A DNA stretch of 64,000 nt from Casuarius casuarius. Lineage: Eukaryota; Chordata; Aves; Casuariiformes; Casuariidae. Positions within the stretch are counted from its first letter, which is position 1. Each line of letters opens with the position of its first letter. Positions 1 through 10,512 of this stretch are shown here, piece by piece. The stretch spans positions 290,588 to 354,587 of the forward strand of contig PTFA01000318.1 in assembly GCA_003342895.1 (NCBI GenBank), written 5' to 3'. A program made the translations under genes and the position numbers. Below the pieces are notes generated by a model. It made no database searches and was not told where the DNA came from. It saw only the letters and a list, made by a program, of their open reading frames with translations.

Positions 1-546
1 TTTCCCTTCAATATACCTGCTTACCTTTGCACTTGGAAGCCAGGCAGGGAATTCTTGTTCTGTGTGCCTACAGCATTAACAACAGTGGAGTGTCAATCTC
101 AGCTGGCTCCTCAAGACACTTCTGTAACAGAAATTANAATATTGAAAGACACTGCGATATTCAGAAATATTTCAAGTCTCTGCTTACAAATCACTTTGTC
201 TGCAGAAGCCTTAGTAGTGTTGGACCACGATAGCTTTGTCCTGTTGACAGAGGTGCTGTGCAGTCTAAAGAACCTGAAACCAGAGTACTTATTAACAATG
301 TTAATTGATTAGCCAAGACAGTGTGTTTTATCTGGACAGAAATAGGCCATTAAATTTCTGCACATTTTGGGAAAACATCCAGATGAACTGAAGCAGTTTG
401 TGCTGTTAGACAGTATTCATGCTTCTAGTTTCTATAATGCACTGTAAGAGGCCTCTGAAGGCTTTCTGTTTTTGGCTAAGTAAGTTCCTTTAATGAGGCT
501 CAAGTTGGATTTGTATATATCTCACATCTTAAAATATTTTAAATAA
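1..546 (+). pseudogene. Decayed protein-like reading frame, unidentified, cut by left edge
   Basis: Reading frame 1 is open from the window edge for 103 codons, to a TAG at 310. It then continues in the same frame with protein-like segments separated by stops at 343, 445, 481 and 544. The stretch at 352-444 reads as an amphipathic, leucine-rich helix-like peptide containing ILGKHPDELKQFVLLDSIHA. The upstream part has similar leucine-rich runs such as FVLLTEVLCSLKNL. This composition would suit a helical-repeat (HEAT/ARM-like) protein, but I do not recognise the family. Several stops without an obvious frameshift suggest a gradually decayed exon or old retrocopy. No start codon or polyA tail can be assigned because the window truncates it. 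Alternatively it is chance: AT-rich DNA of this length yields a few frames of about 100 codons. Confidence 0.3.
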
Positions 547-658
547 ACACTTCATACCAAAATCTTACTAATCTTCAGAAAAATCAAACATTTGTTAAAA
601 CAACGTGCTGAAAAAGCTATAATAATATAAGAAAAAAGGCAACAACTGCAAATGAAGA

Positions 659-667
659 AGGGTAAGT
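659..667 (+). other. Consensus-like 5' splice donor
   Basis: The bases AAGGGTAAG lie here, followed by TATT, so a GTAAGT donor begins at 662. It sits just downstream of the decayed reading frame and could be the end of an old exon. Seven-base donor matches are expected a few times per 64 kb by chance, so the position is the only reason to list it. Confidence 0.2.
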
Positions 668-1048
668 ATTATCCTAATGAAGATTTCTTTTACCATCCTG
701 TCAAGTTGTCATTTGTTTCACCTGGATGTTTCTACTAGAATGATGGGGAGGTGCACTGAAGTGGTACAATTGTGGATTCTACTCTGGATATATTAAGAAT
801 GTGTGTTGACTAAAAGTGTTCAAGAAAGAATTTGACCAAACGTTTGACTGACAATAAATCTTCAAAGGCTTGGCTCAGGAGGGGTGTATTTGGCAGAATA
901 AGCTTGCATCAGATGTTGACTGTTGGGGAGGTCCATGGCAGAGAAATCTGTTTTTAATATAAATTTTCAGAAGGGGAATTATCTTAGTAGGTTAAAAAGT
1001 TTCACTTATTCTGAACTTCTCTCAGGCAGTTGGGTGGAAAAGCAGATC

Positions 1049-1180
1049 ACCACAGAATTATAGTATAGGTGAGGCTGGAAGGAACCTCTGGAGATCTCTA
1101 GTCCAACTTCCTGTTCAGAGAAGGGTCAAAAAGAACAGGTTACTCAGGGCCTTGTCCAGTCAGGTTTAGCTATGACTAGA
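1049..1180 (-). repeat. CR1 LINE fragment, 3'-terminal part
   Basis: Read on the plus strand, the segment runs from CACAGAATTATAG through GGCTGGAAGGAACCTCTGGA, then CTAGTCCAAC, GAACAGGTTACTCAGGGCC and TTGTCCAGTCAGGTTT. This is the antisense version of the conserved 3' end of CR1 elements in birds, so the element lies on the minus strand. The ATTCTATG-type terminal octamer survives only as a degenerate remnant at its left end. It is a short, 5'-truncated, diverged copy with no coding capacity. It is the best single indicator that the host is a bird or other archosaur. Confidence 0.85.
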
Positions 1181-4100
1181 TTAGTGAATAAATTTAGTTT
1201 CTCTGTTTTTACATTAAATAATTGCTTACCCTGTGATCATCCCAGAAAATCCATGCAACTGTTCTAACAAGAAAGTACTCATCAACACGAGGAAAGCCAG
1301 GGAAAGCTGCAAGTTAAAAAGCTGAAATGATAGTACTAAAAGTCATTCTAGTATCAACACATGAATCGTCATACTTCCCTAGCAAGGAAGAGTAAGAACA
1401 GAGAATACCAAGGGGAACAGAAATATTAAAACAGGGAGTAAAATTAAAATATGAAAAGACAGAGATACTTAGTAAGAAAAGAAGAACTAAAATGAGAAGA
1501 TTAAAAGAAAGGGTACAAAAATACAAAAATTAAGACAGGAAGAGACAAGTAAAATTTCCTACGATTTTCAAAACTACTGCTATGGTAAATTTTAAAAATT
1601 AACATATTAGAATTTTCTGAACTACCTTTCTCGGACTCTGCTTTGTTGAGAAGTGACAGTAATAGTGGACTTCCTTTGTTCTCATTAGACTGGAAGGGGC
1701 TCACTAGCTTTTAGGCATATACCACTGTGTTGTGTTGTGTTTAACTGACACTTGATCCAGAGCAGACAGAATATATAATGAAAACTTGACATCACTCAAA
1801 CTGGACATCACTCCAAAAAAAAAAAATCACAATACTGTCACAGTTTCCATTAAATAAGCAGGCTTGCACCATTTAGGAATAAAAGGGTGGTATATGCAAG
1901 ATTATCTTAAATCACAGTCCAAGGCTGAGGCTCAGATACATCAGCAAAAGGTTGGCATTGGTGTTGCTGTTTCTGTAAAGGATTTTACTGTTCACATTTT
2001 TGANGCTTCACTTTCCTAACCAACAGAAAGAACTTTTCTAGAGGTTTACCCGCAAACACATATATGCAGTCAAAACTATACGCTAACGTACCAGAGAACT
2101 CAGATAAGAGACAGACAGTTCTCTCAATTTTGGTTTTATATAATCCATGAATGGATTCCAGACTGCTCCTATTGTATATNATGTCTTGTTTGTTTTCTCC
2201 TCTTGGGGTGGTTACTTCAGAAATCCTTGCATTAGCTCTGCAAAACTAGATCCGACAGAGCTGATGAAAATCCAGAGAAACAACATTTTGAGCAATTCCT
2301 CCCCTTTTTTTCCCCACAATAGCCTTCCTGTTTTCTGACACACTCTATTTGAATCAGATGGCCTCAATGTAGTAAACTTACGCTCCCCCCACTTTTTTTT
2401 TAAATTAACTGACCTCCCTCACCCTCACTGAAGTCAATATGCTCTAGTGCTTTGGTAAAACAAGATTTACATTTCTATAAACCAAAGAAAGACAGCCTCA
2501 GCCACTGAGAATACAAAGACAGCAAAATCAATACAGTACTGCACTATAGACTAAGATTGCGCAGAGCTGCCGAGGCAGCTTTGTTGCTCATGCCTTTTTC
2601 CTTTACACAAGATGGTCCTTAGTTTTCTCTCATTTCTGTGGCAAGCAACCATTTCTTCTCTTAGATGAATCATTTAAAAGAAAAGTCGCAATTCCTCCAT
2701 CAATTCAGAAAAAAAGGAAGTAAAGATAGTACAGCAGAATTTGTTCTTCCCACAAGAAAGGCCCAGACCAGGAAATCAATTATTTCCTGTTGGAGAAGGA
2801 CACAAGAAGATTCCTTCTGCACAGAGCCCAAGACAATGGCAAGAGCTGGCTGAAGCTTGAGAATGCTAAAGGGACAAAGTCAGTGTGCCCTAGCCATCTC
2901 ACACATAAGAGATGCAGTCTGCAACACAACATGCAAAGGGCTTTTCCCCCCCAAGATAACACATCTCCATGCATCCTCTACAGAGGCTGTATGCAAACTT
3001 CATTTATCCCACACATAATTCCCATCCCACTAATAACAGAAAATCACCTATATAGAGCAAATTGTCACTATCAGTCCTTGATTAATATGAACACAGAATT
3101 TGCCACGCTGAATCAGATAACTAATTTTCCAAGTCCTTTGCTGACGTTGACTACTGGTAAAATTGAGCGCTACATNTTCCAGACAAAAAAGGCAACCACT
3201 CCTCAGCCCACATACCTCAGAAGTCACTTAGCTATTCCCTAAAGCCTGAGATTTAACTGTCCTCAATATCATAGCGTTACAGACATTGTTAGTTAGTGAT
3301 CAAAATATGTAGCCCATTAGAAAATCTAACCTCAGCATTTCTCTTTGTTATATCATGTTTTAATCACCTCCCACAGAAGTTTAGTCAGCATCTGTCCAAA
3401 GCCCATTGTCCTTTTATTATATCAGGTAACTCTTTGTTCTCTTCACCTAGGAAAGGATAAAAGAAAAAAAAAAAAGTAAGGATTGATCACTTTACATGCA
3501 TACTCACATCCCATCTAATATTTATAATATCCAGAGTAGGCAACTATAGCTTTACATTTTCCTTCACTTCTTCTCCCTCAGTTATCCTGAATCCTGTCTT
3601 CCTGGACATATGCCAGAAATACAAAACAGTAGTATCCTCTTCAAGTTTTATTGCTTTTTTCTTTTCATAACGTATTCCATCACTCTTACTNCTTTTGGCC
3701 TCGCTCTGGAACTGAATTTAGACTTCAGCTGCAGTAATCATCTCACAGAGCTTGGGTGGTCTGAGCATCAAACCACAGCTAGAGGACAGAGCTGGGAGAG
3801 GAGACAGGAAAATATTATTACTCTATTAATACATTAATGACTTTGTCAAGATTGCTATTAGTACCAAACTATTTCACTCCTGGTCAGACAGGCATAGCAG
3901 AAGTGACACCATCATTTTCCCACCACAATAATCCAGTCATCAGTCTTCGATTCTGTCTGGTCCTGAAAAGACTTCTTGCTCTGCAAAAATGAAGCATTTT
4001 CCTGCTGTTATTTATTTGTTAATTATCATCGACCAGTTTCTGGAAATATATTATGCTGTCCAACTATAAATATAGCTAAGAGGTGGTTTTCAAAGGTTTC

Positions 4101-4349
4101 CCTTTGGAATCAAGCAGCTGAACAAAGTCACAGACAGGAAGGATGGAAAAAAGCCCTTGGGGAGCTGATCTCATTGTTCTGAGACAGAGCAAAGATCTTC
4201 ATCAGTTTCAGCAGTTTAAAATTAGGACTTCTCAATTTAAAGGAAGGCTTTACCGTATTTTGGAATTTAGCACTCCTACCTGAAATGCCTTCTCCCAAGA
4301 GGCTAATTTCAGCCTGTTAGTCTTATTTACACTGCTGCTTTCTTTTATC
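1181..4349. other. Unique non-coding stretch
   Basis: No gene recognised. It contains an imperfect 16/17-base duplication at 1784-1816, a short A-run near 1816, another A-run near 3463, and a perfect 7-bp inverted repeat at 2565-2580. The longest open frame in the whole window, 150 codons at 2790-3242 on the plus strand, lies here. Its translation has no domain, signal peptide or family resemblance that I can see and is treated as chance. Confidence 0.6.
1784..1816. repeat. Imperfect 16/17-base tandem duplication
   Basis: Two adjacent copies share the core GACATCACTC, the first preceded by ACTT and the second by ACTG. They differ by one substitution, one indel and the tail, and are followed directly by a short A-run. 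This is consistent with local replication slippage. Confidence 0.7.
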
Positions 4350-4392
4350 AGGTCTAATCCTGCTCCTACTGAAAGCCAGGGCAAAAGTCCAA
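4350..4392. repeat. Possible fragment of an old amniote palindromic repeat
   Basis: The segment GTCTAATCCTGCTCCTACTG followed by AAAGCCAGGGCAAAAGTCC resembles a short repeat common in turtle, crocodile and bird genomes, recalled as an AATCCTGCTCCCATTGAAGT-type sequence. Only about 40 bases can be aligned by eye and the second half is missing. The family name is not known to me and the match comes from memory. Confidence 0.35.
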
Positions 4393-5292
4393 AGCGGTTT
4401 TTAAAAGCAACACCTCTAAGTAACTGATGTGTTAAGTATTACTGTCTGACTTACTATGAGGCAAAAGATTAAGCTTGGTAGGTTTGGAAGATTCCTCATC
4501 ATAGCCCCTTTCTCAAAAGAAAAAAAGAAGCACAGAAGAGAGGAAGGTTTTTACTCAGGAGAAGCCAGTGACATTAAGAAAAAGAGAAGTGTCATAATAC
4601 AAGGGATCATATGTAAAGACCACTGCTAGAATTTTTACCACTGTACTTCTTTTTCCCCGTTCATATGGGCTTCTCTCTCCCCCCATTCCTTTCTTGCAGC
4701 CTGACTCTCATGTGCCTACTCTGTCAGCTCCTACGCGCTCCCCTTTGCATTCCATCCATTTCTTTCCTAGGCTTGATTTTCCCCTCTGCTCCATTTCTTC
4801 TACCCTCTTTTGCTGCCATCTCCCTTCAGATTATTCCCCACCCAACCTCTATCCTTTTAGTTATCCTCTTAAGGAAATATAATACCCTATCTAAATTGGA
4901 CATCAAACTTCCAAACCCATGGTATTTGGGTGGCTTTGAAGTCAGGCAGAAACACCTTCCCATTTAGACAGCTCAGAGTGAGCATGATCGTTTTGCACAG
5001 ATAAAGTAGTTCTTTCAGTGGTGCCCACATGCTTTGTTTTCCTTCACATTATCTAAATTAAACCATGCAGTAGGGAAGTGTCAGCAGATGGAAATGATGT
5101 GCATGCTGGGAATATTTTAAAGGCGATTACAAGAAAGAAAAGAAGGGAACACCGGCTTCTGGATACATAAAGCCTTTGACTTCAGAGGGACAATGGCTAA
5201 CATTCTCACACTGCTGCTTCAAGGAGAGCAATCATTCCCTGGGATAGCAAGGGAGAAGGGAACACAGGTAGAAGGGAAAATCATCTAAGTAG

Positions 5293-5311
5293 AAAAAAAA
5301 AAAAAAAAAAA
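5293..5311. repeat. A-run, 19 bases
   Basis: An uninterrupted run of 19 A in unique sequence. There is no recognisable retrocopy upstream and no evident target-site duplication, so it is treated as a simple repeat. Confidence 0.9.
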
Positions 5312-6875
5312 GAATAATTGAATGTGTGTGCAAATTAGACTGCTATAACATGCAACAATGCTGTAATAGAGAAAATAAAGAAAAACCAAGGCAGCAACAT
5401 TAATGAAGGCTGCATGCAGAAAATGCCAAGCTACTTTTGACTAAAGGCAGCAAGTGCACATTGCAGAGCTGAACAAGATCACAGCCTCAAGAGGCTCAGT
5501 GCCAGGGCTCCTGCCTGAACCAGGGCATGAGGGACAGAACTGTGGAAATCGCGTGCTCATGACTGACTGCCTGCTCGTCCTGGTTCCTGAACGCACCTAC
5601 TAGTCCAGGTCNTGTGAGCGTGCAGGCTGCAAAGGACTATGCCCTTCCCTCTCCACACACGCTTCCCTTCCCACCAGCGAGAATGATGTCCTGAAAACCT
5701 GACATGGGAGATTTTGTACTGTCTGATTCCTTCTAGTTCCATTCCTTACATTTTTTCCTGCAGTGAAGAAAAATCTGGTCCATATATTAAAACTCACACA
5801 GTTTTAACCGTAGGTGCCTGAGAAGTGTAGCACTGTATTTTCAGTTTGCTGAGCACAGCTATGTACTTAAATCCCAGTGCCTGGACTAAGGTGAGAATAT
5901 ACCCAAAATGTCCCATTCTGGCCTTTTGGAATACTTGTTTAATTCAAGACACTACTTGGCAGTTCTTTTGTAGGAGGAAAAAAACCTCCTTTACAGTTCC
6001 GCCATCTCATTCCTACGCCTGCCAATTCTCCCTTCGACTTCATTCCTTCTATCCTCCCACTCCCTCCCCCNCCACTTCACAGCACGAGTATTGCTCATAA
6101 ACTGTCTAAGTTTAAAACGTCTGTCTATTATAAGCAAGGAAAAAGTCTTGAATTTAACGTTTGGTTTGGGAAATCTGTTTTGTCTGTTGTAACCAATTAT
6201 AAAATTACAAAAACATCTACCTGTGTGTTTTCCATTAAAATTAATTGTGTATTCCTCCAATGCAAAATGTAACGAAGCAAGTCAAAAGCATGAGCCTACG
6301 TATTGTTTCTAGCATGCTGGTCTTTTTTCTTTATGGAGTTAGTTAAATTAATTATATTAATTAATTCCTTAAAATCTTTTCTTTTAAAAAGCAGACCAAT
6401 TTTGTCACCGTATATTTCAGTATTCAATATGATGATATAAAATGTCTTTTTTTTGCATTTTGGAAGAATTAAGAATTGGCAATGTGTTTAAGTATAGGAA
6501 AAAAATACAAAAAAAACAAGGAGAAACAGCAAAACAGCATACATTAATGCATGCAGCAGTTTTCTTGCCAATCTTTGTAGGTTAATTCTATCAGAACTGA
6601 TAATTGCTGGCACACTATCTGTATATGCTGCCTTTTAAAAAAGGTAAGTGCATTTTAATAGAAATACTATGTTCTCCAGTGACCTGCTGCTATACACATC
6701 AAATCCATGGTTGCTGGCTATTGGCCAGGTAAATTCAAACCATGTGACAAGCCCTTTTCTACATTTTATTGCATCTTTCTTACCTCAGGTTTATTTAAGA
6801 AAATATACTTGCATATCTCCCAAGTACAGTTTGCCTTAGCATAAGAAATGTGTTTTGTTGCCAACGTAGCTTACC

Positions 6876-6893
6876 AAAAAAAAAAAAAAAAAA
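6876..6893. repeat. A-run, 18 bases
   Basis: Eighteen A followed by a short GAAAAAG-type purine tail. Simple repeat, with no retrocopy body recognised upstream. Confidence 0.9.
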
Positions 6894-7010
6894 GAAAAAG
6901 AAAAAGTCATCTTGAAAATAATCTAATGCCATGCACTTAATCTGATGAACTAGGATTAACGCTAACTGGAATTATGCATATGGATGAAGATGTATAAAAA
7001 AATTCAACAT

Positions 7011-7067
7011 TACTGCATTTTTCACAGACCTCTCTCCATAAAGGATACTACAACAGTAAATGCAGTA
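7011..7067. other. Inverted repeat, 10-bp arms, 37-base spacer
   Basis: TACTGCATTT at 7011-7020 is exactly complementary in reverse to AAATGCAGTA at 7058-7067. One wobble pair and one Watson-Crick pair extend the stem outwards. The spacer is too weakly paired for a typical microRNA precursor. Confidence 0.5.
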
Positions 7068-8077
7068 GTAATTGGACATCTGTTAAAACACTCAGCTGGT
7101 CTAAATCAATACAAACTCATTGAATTTAACGGAGTGANGCTAGTGTATATTAGCTGATTATTTGGGTCATCATTGCTACAATTTGGGAAGAAATTATGGC
7201 TGGGTTATTGTTTTAGGTCTTTTATATCCTAATTTTTACAAACATTTAAGAACCCAGTATTTTTCATCCTACCATTACATATTTTAACATGGCATTTTCC
7301 CAGCATTTTCCACTTAGCCTGTTAGAAAGATATGACTGATCTGACACCACAGCAGAGAGTGAAAGAATTTTTGCTAAAATACATCTTGATTTCAGTGCAG
7401 GCTGAGGTTCTTCAGCAATGCTTGCAAGAAGTCAATCTTACCAGCTCTTGCAATATTTGGTGCTGTTCCTAACACCTCAGTTTCTGGGCTAACGTAATTA
7501 GTGGGCACACAACTGGCACAAAGCTCTTAGAAGTGAATGCATATGCTGTAAAGGGCAACTTGGGACACTTCAAAAAAAATTTAAGTTCACTGACAACACA
7601 GTAAGTAGCCTTTCACCCTGAATTTCATCTTGCATCCCACGAAAAAGCCAGGTGCTCTCCTTCTCAAGGTGAAATGGCCAAAATTTACGCTACAGAAAAC
7701 TTCTGTGTTACCCTACACCCAGAAAAAGAGCTGCAATATTCTGTGAGGCCACAATGTAATCTTTTTCCTAAACATCAGTGAAAGCTTGAAAACATAATGG
7801 CACTTTCCATAGTCTTGCACAGGACTGAAGGCCTCCATCTGACAAGTCATTCTTTTTGCTACTGACCTGTTGACTTATAGTGATGACAGATGCCAGACAT
7901 AGAAAGAACAACAGAATTTTCTAGAGTCAGAGGAAGATATAACAGCTGAGGCAGTCTTGCAGGGAAATTTCAACTGCTTACTAGGACTTTTATGTTCAAT
8001 GTAGGTATTTGAAATCTAGCCACTCGAGGAGAGTTAAAAGACCACATGACTAGGACACATTTATATAAGCAGAACTG

Positions 8078-8111
8078 CTGTCTAGACTGAGAGATGATAG
8101 TCTAGAAACAG
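8078..8111. other. Stem-loop, 8-bp perfect arms plus 3-bp outer stem
   Basis: TCTAGACT at 8081-8088 pairs with AGTCTAGA at 8099-8106 across a 10-base loop. CTG at 8078-8080 pairs with CAG at 8109-8111 after a two-base bulge. Function unknown. Confidence 0.5.
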
Positions 8112-9323
8112 TAATTACCATTTGTTTTTAAAAGACCTTCTTACTAATCATTACATCTTATCTTCTTATTTGGGTATACTTACATGCAAGGAGTCAGATT
8201 ACTAGGTGAAGATCCAGGGAAAAGACAACGAATAGCTAAGTATCATAAACACAGCTGGAATTACAATTTCAAGTTCACTGCTGGTGGCTTAGCAAAGATA
8301 CTGAACAAACAAGGTAACAAGTCTAAGTTTCATGAAATTCCACATCTAAAAAGCTTTGCAAAAAAAGAACAACCAGCCATCACAATGGTCCAGGGACTCA
8401 CCGAAAGCAGGTAACTCAGCCACTTAAGAAAGATTTCTTTCATGCCTGCTAGATCCCACAGCCTTTTCAACAGCATCCTANGGTCACACCGCTAAAGAGT
8501 ACACAAAGATCTGGTAGTCCTAATGAAGAACTCTGCACTGCTCATAAGTCATCAGCCATCTGTCCTCAAATAATTTCCAAAAAACCCAACTAGCTGATGG
8601 TCACAGAACTGGAGGATGCCTGACCCAGTTAGAGCTGGTCAGCTGCCACTTTCTCAGGGGTCCTTCCACGATATGAGAGGGTAGAGATGAGACAAGAGTT
8701 AGCAGGAATATTACCTCTTNGAGAAGATTTCTGTGCAAGAACCANACCATTCTAAAGACTCCTACAGGAATGACCGCAGCAACTAAAGCAATCATGGCTT
8801 CCTGCTCATTCCTAGTGCACAGGAGATCTGAAATGAGCATGAGATGTCAAGATTTTTAGAGGTTCCAGCTATGGTAACAGGAATCCACAATGNTGGGAGT
8901 TTTATCTGCTTGCGATTTTAAGCCTTGCTACAATTGCTCCTAAAAGATTGTTCAGAATTAATAGTAAGCATATTGAAATTTCCTCAAAAGCAATAAGGCT
9001 CCCTCTCTAAAACTGATTGGATGTATTAGACGATTGGTCTATATGGCAGAGGAACAGGAATCTGAACAAAAAAAGAGAGTTCCTACTAGCAAAACTGATC
9101 AGATTGACTGCAAAACTCACGTCAGCGCTACCCCATTTCCTGACTTCATGTTACCCTTGCTAAGTTGTAGTGTAGAGAGACTAGGCCTGTGCAAAGGAGA
9201 CTTGCTGTAGTGGCCCTCAGGGAGCACGTACTCCTGTCAGAAGGATAGATGAGTAAAGCTTAAAAAGCTGACTTAAATTTACTGTAACAAAATGGGATCC
9301 AGAACTAATTGATCAATGATAAA

Positions 9324-9343
9324 TGATAAAATAGATTTTATCA
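9324..9343. other. Near-palindrome, 9-bp arms, 2-base centre
   Basis: TGATAAAAT and ATTTTATCA flank a central AG. Each arm contains a GATAA motif, so the site shows two divergent GATA-type elements. Confidence 0.55.
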
Positions 9344-9678
9344 GAGAAAATATGAGACCACGAGTAAGAGATTAGAATTTTACAAGGAGTCTATACTTCT
9401 TCCTATTTGGCCAGACATTTCTTTCGGAAATAGCACAGAACTGAATTTCACAATACAGAGAAGATGATCAAAGACTTTCTGATTCTTATAGTAACATATG
9501 CAATAGTGATTATTATATCCTTTAACCCTGAGTACTTAAACTTTTACCAACCTCAAGAGGAATTTTTCAGCCAGAGAGATCCATATATTGACAAGTCTGA
9601 TCGATCACCTCGAAGAAAATCAGACTTCATCAGATGCAAGGGCCATCAAAGTCCCAAATACCACGTCATTTTTATCCA

Positions 9679-9705
9679 CACTTGCTCTTTTAGTAAGAGC
9701 AAGTG
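9679..9705. other. Perfect stem-loop, 11-bp arms, 5-base loop
   Basis: CACTTGCTCTT at 9679-9689 and AAGAGCAAGTG at 9695-9705 are exact reverse complements around TTAGT. There is no T-run suggesting a terminator, and the stem is too short for a typical pre-microRNA. It could be a chance cruciform, the core of a decayed inverted-repeat element, or a structured RNA segment. Confidence 0.7.
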
Positions 9706-10420
9706 ATTTTATGCTGCCTTTACTACTATTGTTATACAAGTATCTGATCATATGGCAAATTTCCTTCTTACCCCAATCAGTGGAAGGCTGGCTTATGCTT
9801 CTAAATACCATCCTTTGAGGGAGCAGCCTGAAGATCTTTATGGGATAAGTAGACTTTGTTTGCAGGCTTTCTGTTTTTTCCACTTTAACAAGTTCTGCAG
9901 ATCCCTCAACATTATTTATAGATCTGTTTTGATTCTTAAAAAGTTGGGAAATTAACATTGATTAAAATGGCATTATTAAACATTTTTAATATTTTTTTAA
10001 GACTTTTACAAAATCTCTTTTTTCCTGAATTAGCATTATGTAATCATACACAAAAGAACTGATCAAAACCACTTAATTTTCACAATGATGACCTTTTGAT
10101 AATTGATGATTTCTCTTGTTCAGAAGAACTTTGCTTGTTGGGCAACTATTAAAATATCTGTCCATACATTTTCTTCCTACGTCTTTCCTAATAAGGGTGA
10201 AGATGGGATGAAAAGAGAAGATACTTCAGATCTCTCTGCAAAATCTGAAAGCAAATCTGCAATAATTTCTAAAATTAATTACATAACGCCTTCTTTGTGC
10301 TAACACTGTCAAGTCATATATGCTAAAAAGTTAATGTGATATAGAGCCATTCAAGGTCAATCCAAGCAAAGCATATTATAAGAAGTGAATGAACAAACAC
10401 AAACTAACCGAGAAAGGATT

Positions 10421-10512
10421 AGATTTCAAAAGCACCTAGTGTCAGCCTAACAGTGATCCCACTGACTTAAACAGGAGAATCACTGGCCAAAATTGAATGC
10501 TTTGGAAATCCC
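10421..10512. repeat. Old palindromic MITE-like element
   Basis: GATTTCAAAAGCA at 10422-10434 is matched by TGCTTTGGAAATC at 10498-10510, an inverted terminal pair with one mismatch in 13. The interior reads CACCTAG, CCTAA, then CCCACTGACTTAAACAGGAG. This resembles a palindromic repeat I recall from turtle, crocodile and bird DNA, whose consensus has a CCATTGACTTCAATGGGA-type centre. It is a non-autonomous relic with no coding sequence. The family name is uncertain. Confidence 0.5.

Larger units (their letters stand above)
4393..10420. other. Unique non-coding stretch with pyrimidine-rich and AT-rich blocks
   Basis: No gene recognised. A pyrimidine-rich block at 4650-4870 produces an artificial 100-codon frame rich in Leu, Ser and Pro. 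A-runs lie at 5293-5311 and 6876-6893. A TTAATTA-rich block lies at 6335-6370 and an octamer-like ATTATGCATAT at 6970-6980. Perfect stem-loops occur at 8078-8111, 9324-9343 and 9679-9705. A GTAAGT donor preceded by AAAAAAG starts at 6644 with no convincing exon before it. Confidence 0.55.

Noticed and set aside
2790..3242. Longest open frame in the window, 150 codons on the plus strand
   Set aside because: The translation has no domain, signal or repeat and contains an N. Its composition is that of translated non-coding DNA, and such a length is expected once in 64 kb of six frames.
4665..4967. 100-codon frame rich in Leu, Ser and Pro that mimics a membrane protein
   Set aside because: It is a direct product of a C/T-rich tract, and a second overlapping frame shows the same bias.
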